NCBI GenBank assembly: GCA_002346645.1
Contig: DEAD01000016.1
Location: 1-50,271, forward strand
From: Dehalococcoidia bacterium UBA2991
Lineage (GTDB): Bacteria > Chloroflexota > Dehalococcoidia > Tepidiformales > Tepidiformaceae
Length of the DNA stretch: 50,271 nucleotides
Direction of reading: 5' to 3'
Numbering within the stretch: the first letter of the stretch is position 1; every line of letters begins with the position of its first letter. The notes beneath the pieces were generated by a model, which did no database searches, was not told the origin of the DNA, and saw nothing but the letters and a program-made list of their open reading frames with translations. Shown piece by piece: positions 49,384 to 50,271 of the stretch. A program made the translations under genes and the position numbers.

Positions 49384-50271
49384 ATGGAAGACGTTGTTCT
49401 AGCAAGCGGTGTTCGAACCGCAATTGGCACGTTCAATGGTTCTCTCGCTAATACCCCCGCTTCCGATCTTGGCTCTACAGTAATTGCAGAAGCAGTCAGC
49501 CGCGCAGGGGTGGACCCTGTTGAGGTGGATCAGATTGTCATGGGCATAGTTGGGCAGGTCGCAGAAGACGCCTACCTATCGCGTGTCTCAGGAATAAAAG
49601 CTGGAATTCCGGTGGAGACACCGGCCGTCAATATCAACCGGCTTTGTGGCAGTGGCCTTGAGGCAATCAACACCGCTGCTCGCTATATCGAGACTGGAGA
49701 TGCAGAGATTGTAGTGGCAGGCGGTGCGGAGAATATGACACGTCTCCCCTTCTATCTGAGGAAAGCCCGCTCGGGCTATCGTCTCGGGCACGATGAAATT
49801 CAAGACGGAATAGTCAAACTTCTTAGCGATCCCTTTGAGGATTACCACATGGGGTTAACTGCAGAAAAACTTGCTGAAGAGTATGAGATATCCCGCACAG
49901 CCCAGGACCAGTTTTCCTCTGAGAGTCAACGGCGGGCCCTGAACGCCATAGAGCAAGGTTTTTTCAAAGATCAGATCGTCCCAATCACGGTGCGTGAGCG
50001 CCGGGAGGAACGCGTTTTTGATACAGATGAATTTCCCCGAGCCAGCACGCCGGACCAGTTGGCAAAACTACGACCCGCCTTCAAGAAGGACGGCATGGTG
50101 ACCCCGGGGAACGCTAGTGGAATAAATGATGGTGCAGCTGCTACGGTCGTGATGAGCGCCGCTAAGGCGGATGCTCTTGGTGTGAAGCCTAGGGTGCGGC
50201 TTGTGGCTCGCGCCGAGGCGGGCGTCGATCCCTCGATTATGGGCAGCGGCCCGATTCCTGCTGTGAACAAG
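49384..50271 (+). CDS. Acetyl-CoA C-acyltransferase (thiolase), 3' end cut by window edge
   Basis: Condenses or cleaves acyl-CoA with acetyl-CoA, in fatty-acid oxidation or acetoacetyl-CoA formation. 296 codons are visible of about 390-400. The N-terminal VVLASGVRTAIGTFNGSLA and the nucleophile Cys in NINRLCGSGLEAI are clear, followed by VVAGGAENMTRLPFY and TPGNASGINDGAAA. The C-terminal His and Cys motifs lie beyond the edge. AAGGAAGG at 49369-49376 supports ATG 49384; an ATG at 49330 is in frame but unsupported. TACAAT at 49326-49331 is a good -10. Confidence 0.95.
   Translation, partial: MEDVVLASGVRTAIGTFNGSLANTPASDLGSTVIAEAVSRAGVDPVEVDQIVMGIVGQVAEDAYLSRVSGIKAGIPVETPAVNINRLCGSGLEAINTAARYIETGDAEIVVAGGAENMTRLPFYLRKARSGYRLGHDEIQDGIVKLLSDPFEDYHMGLTAEKLAEEYEISRTAQDQFSSESQRRALNAIEQGFFKDQIVPITVRERREERVFDTDEFPRASTPDQLAKLRPAFKKDGMVTPGNASGINDGAAATVVMSAAKADALGVKPRVRLVARAEAGVDPSIMGSGPIPAVNK

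Noticed and set aside
1..50271. CRISPR arrays, insertion sequences, prophage or defence islands
   Set aside because: No spaced direct repeats, transposase, integrase or phage structural genes were recognised anywhere in the window.

Overview
The window looks like chromosomal housekeeping DNA from a moderately GC-rich bacterium. My best guess is Chloroflexota, of the Dehalococcoidia/SAR202 kind. This is an inference from gene content: a parB-proximal rpmH-rnpA-yidD-yidC-jag block, an ECF sigma factor with a DUF5667 partner, a DUF2269 membrane protein, an F420-type LLM oxidoreductase, and Actinobacteria-like GlnR and MshA/MshB-type proteins. There is no phage, transposon, plasmid or CRISPR signature. 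Genes are tightly packed, many overlap by 1-11 bases, and GTG/TTG starts are common. Both edges cut genes: an ABC ATPase on the left and a thiolase on the right.

Layout. 1-9.5 kb: an ABC export/lipoprotein-type module with two ATPases and two giant FtsX/MacB-like permeases in divergent orientation. 9.5-13.1 kb: an SDR dehydrogenase, tRNA-Pro(CGG), a DUF302 protein, an M23 peptidase lipoprotein, an unknown protein and a methyltransferase. 13.1-21.1 kb: alr, then the origin-type cluster rpmH-rnpA-yidD, two parS-like sites, a PQQ-propeller lipoprotein, yidC, jag, a PfkB-type kinase, parA and parB. No dnaA is visible. rpmH is absent from a simple long-ORF view but is clear at 14514-14657. 21.2-30.1 kb: an epimerase/SRPBCC pair, lysA, a small membrane protein with moaC, a HAD phosphatase, a LysM protein, a GlnR-like regulator, an atypical ClpS, DUF2269 and pyrG. 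30.3-37.6 kb: the sigma factor/DUF5667 pair, a secreted subtilase, rlmB, and a large protein with a PP2C-like domain, one membrane span and a propeller. 37.8-43.3 kb: LLM oxidoreductase and MBL hydrolase facing apart over a strong palindrome, folE, a FemAB/BioF2-type acyltransferase, a GT4 glycosyltransferase and a PIG-L deacetylase. 43.3-50.3 kb: purM, amtB, glnA, nitroreductase, a two-GNAT protein and a thiolase.

How the genes work together. amtB, glnA and the GlnR-like regulator form a plausible nitrogen circuit: the regulator's phosphorylation pocket is eroded, a GAAAC-N6-GAAAC element precedes amtB, and glutamine synthetase has Phe at the usual adenylylation tyrosine. The GT4/PIG-L pair plus the two-GNAT protein resemble three of the four mycothiol biosynthesis activities. 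ParA, ParB and the parS-like sites form a chromosome segregation unit beside the YidC insertion genes.

The most general signal is regulatory. About a dozen genes have no Shine-Dalgarno sequence and instead carry a TANNNT (often TGNTANNNT) hexamer ending 6-7 bases before the start codon. This geometry predicts leaderless mRNAs. No intergenic stretch exceeds 300 bases; the longer ones (5123-5377, 14271-14513, 15219-15506, 45834-46079, 47508-47749) hold promoters, parS sites or hairpins where noted, and I saw no other RNA gene in them.
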